DNA of 5,938 nucleotides, from positions 1 through 5,938 of the forward strand of contig JARDZH010000156.1 of NCBI GenBank assembly GCA_029240955.1, in the 5' to 3' direction. The notes under the pieces are model-generated. The model worked only from the letters and a program-made list of their open reading frames with translations, was not told the origin of the DNA and searched no databases. Position numbers and translations under genes: made by a program. This DNA comes from Pseudomonas sp. (GTDB taxonomy: Bacteria > Pseudomonadota > Gammaproteobacteria > Pseudomonadales > Pseudomonadaceae). This document shows, piece after piece, positions 4,363-5,938 of the stretch (the first letter of the stretch is position 1; each line of letters starts with the position of its first letter).

Positions 4363-5938
4363 ATGACTTGCCGAACATTTTCCCCCTCTCCGTTACGCGT
4401 CTTGCGGCTGGCCCGCGCTTTTGGAGCCCCTGTGGTCGCAGGCGTTGGAGCATTGCTGGCGCCCGAAGCGTTCGCCGAGCAAGTCAAACGCTACAGCATC
4501 GCCGCCGGGCCACTGACCGAGGTGTTGAGTACATTCGCGGCGAGCGCAGGCGTTACGTTGCCGATCAACGCGACGCTTACCGATGGCATCGCCAGTCCCG
4601 GGTTGACGGGGGAATGGACGACGTCGAAGGGCCTTGATCAACTGCTGCGGGGCAGTGGGCTGGAGGCAAGCCCTCAACCGGGCAATACGTATGTCCTCAA
4701 ACGACGTCCACACAGCTCGGGCGTTGAGCTGGATTCGCTGCGCATCGAAGGTCAGCACGATTCCGGATCGCTGGCACTCGGAACGACAGAGGGCTATCGA
4801 GTTTCCAGAAGTACCGTCGGCACCAAAACCGACACCGCTTTGCGCGACATCCCTCAGTCCGTTCAGGTCGTCCCGCGTCAAGTGCTGGAAGACCAGCAAG
4901 CCACAAGTCTCGCGGATGCGGTCAGCAACGTGAGCAGCATTCAACGAGGCAATACCCACGGCGGCACAGTCGAAAGTTTCTTCATGCGAGGGTTTCAGGC
5001 GACGACTTACGCCATCGACGGCGTACTGACCAACTCGCTGGGCGTCCGGCCCGAGATTCTCACCGACCTGGTCAACGTCGAGCGTGTCGAGGTGCTCAAA
5101 GGGCCGGCGTCCGTGCTGTACGGACGAGGCAATCCCGGCGGGCTGATCAATATCGTCACCCGGCGACCGACCTTCGTTCCGGAAGGCCAGGTGAAACTCC
5201 AGGCCGGATCCTATGACTACCAGCGAGGTCAGGCCTGGGTCAGCGGGCCGTTGTCCGAAGACGCCGGTTTGGCGGGCAGCGTGGCGATGGCTTACCAGAC
5301 CAAAGGCAGCTTTCGCGAGCACTACCGCGATACGCACCGGCGGCACGTTGCGCCCACGCTGTTCTGGGCGCCGGGCGACGTTACACGGGTCGAAATGGGG
5401 CTGGAATACACCGAGACAGACAGCCCTTATGATCGGGGGCTTCAGGTTATCGGCAATCGTATCGACAGCCGACATAAGGTTTTCCTCGATGAACCCTGGT
5501 CGCATGCCAGCAGTGACAAGGAAGCGGCCTGGCTCAAGGTGGAACATGACGCCAGCGACTGGTTGACCTTGCGCCAGGTCACCCGCTGGGATCACTCCAC
5601 AAAGGACATGCTCAACATTTCTCAACGCACGCTCCTGGCCGACGGCCGTACCATCAGCCGGCGTGCCACTGATTTCGATGAGGCGATGTACTCGCTGAGT
5701 ACGCAATATGAAGCCCTGATGCGGTTCACCACCGGTGGCCTGCAGCACAATGCACTGATGGGCGTCGAGGCGGTTGATGGCAAGCGCCGCGTTACCATGC
5801 TGCGGGCGAACCTGGCGTCCATCGATCTCTACAATCCGGTGGTTGGCGCACTCCCTGGTACCTTCAACTTCGGGGAAGATTCCAGGTTTCGGCAATCCAG
5901 TTACGGCGTGTACCTCCAGGACCAGATCGATCTGAGCG
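4363..5938 (+). CDS. TonB-dependent ferri-siderophore receptor with STN signalling domain (N-terminal part)
   Basis: An open frame runs from the ATG at 4363 to the window end without a stop: 525 codons of a protein that usually has about 750-820 residues. Residues 1-38 form a signal peptide: basic RVLRLARAF, a hydrophobic core, and cleavage after EAFA. Residues 41-115 are an STN domain (YSIAAGPLTEVLSTFA, LPINATL, LDQLLRGSGLEA, YVLKR), which marks a transducer-type receptor that signals to FecR. A linker with a possible TonB box (LDSLRIEG, 124-130 region) is followed by the plug domain (about 150-270): TALRDIPQSVQVV, FFMRGF, YAIDGVLTN, VERVEVLKGPASVLYGRGNPGG and LINIVTRRP. Beta-barrel strands begin at about 276. 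It is located in the outer membrane and imports a ferri-siderophore using TonB-ExbBD energy. The SPYDRGL stretch (near 373) resembles FhuA/FoxA/FiuA-like hydroxamate receptors, but the ligand is not determined. Confidence 0.94.
   Translation, partial: MTCRTFSPSPLRVLRLARAFGAPVVAGVGALLAPEAFAEQVKRYSIAAGPLTEVLSTFAASAGVTLPINATLTDGIASPGLTGEWTTSKGLDQLLRGSGLEASPQPGNTYVLKRRPHSSGVELDSLRIEGQHDSGSLALGTTEGYRVSRSTVGTKTDTALRDIPQSVQVVPRQVLEDQQATSLADAVSNVSSIQRGNTHGGTVESFFMRGFQATTYAIDGVLTNSLGVRPEILTDLVNVERVEVLKGPASVLYGRGNPGGLINIVTRRPTFVPEGQVKLQAGSYDYQRGQAWVSGPLSEDAGLAGSVAMAYQTKGSFREHYRDTHRRHVAPTLFWAPGDVTRVEMGLEYTETDSPYDRGLQVIGNRIDSRHKVFLDEPWSHASSDKEAAWLKVEHDASDWLTLRQVTRWDHSTKDMLNISQRTLLADGRTISRRATDFDEAMYSLSTQYEALMRFTTGGLQHNALMGVEAVDGKRRVTMLRANLASIDLYNPVVGALPGTFNFGEDSRFRQSSYGVYLQDQIDLS

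Noticed and set aside
4393..5895. 500-codon open frame on the minus strand opposite the receptor gene
   Set aside because: It is in exact codon register with the receptor frame. Antisense stops would need sense TTA, CTA or TCA codons, which are rare in this GC-rich gene. The sense strand has a signal peptide, STN and plug domains; the antisense product has no recognisable motif.
1..5938. tRNA or rRNA genes, CRISPR arrays, insertion sequences, phage attachment sites
   Set aside because: No cloverleaf-like, regularly spaced repeat, transposase or terminal-repeat patterns were seen by eye on either strand.

Overview
The window looks like chromosomal DNA of a GC-rich gammaproteobacterium, most likely Pseudomonas. 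The reasons are codon use, the iron-responsive sigma / anti-sigma / receptor module, and the style of the regulators. This placement is inferred by eye, with no database search. Six genes are supported plus the first 70 codons of another; both window edges cut genes (the oxidoreductase at the left, the outer-membrane receptor at the right).

Left part (1-770): a divergent pair. On the minus strand is the N-terminal end of a thioredoxin-reductase-like NAD(P)/FAD oxidoreductase. On the plus strand is an Rrf2-family repressor. Between them is a TTGACA promoter reading toward the oxidoreductase. An imperfect inverted repeat sits on its -10 region, and a related copy lies 34 bp away near the regulator. 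This is the layout expected if the Rrf2 protein represses both genes.

Middle part (816-2521): two minus-strand genes, a LysR-type regulator (upstream) and a short-chain dehydrogenase/reductase (SDR, downstream). The SDR keeps the cofactor-binding signature but lacks the canonical Tyr and Lys of the active site. The 104-bp gap between them holds a strong dyad: 13-bp arms with 12 matches and a 6-nt centre, ending 3 nt before the SDR Shine-Dalgarno. It could be an operator or an mRNA hairpin.

Right part (2522-5938): a 315-bp gene-free region ends in a promoter overlapped by a Fur-box-like palindrome. It is followed by a FecI-type ECF sigma factor, a FecR-type membrane regulator whose start overlaps the sigma stop codon (ATGA), and a TonB-dependent siderophore receptor with signal peptide, STN signalling domain and plug. 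The receptor is cut by the window end. By analogy with Fec/Fox/Fiu systems, ferri-siderophore binding to the receptor would be relayed by the STN domain to the periplasmic part of FecR. FecR would then free or activate the sigma factor to transcribe the receptor gene, with Fur-Fe(II) shutting off the sigma/FecR operon when iron is plentiful. The siderophore cannot be told from this sequence.

Nothing here is clearly a new kind of system. The best leads are the SDR with its non-canonical catalytic site and palindromic leader under a LysR gene, and the Rrf2/oxidoreductase pair with its paired operator-like elements.
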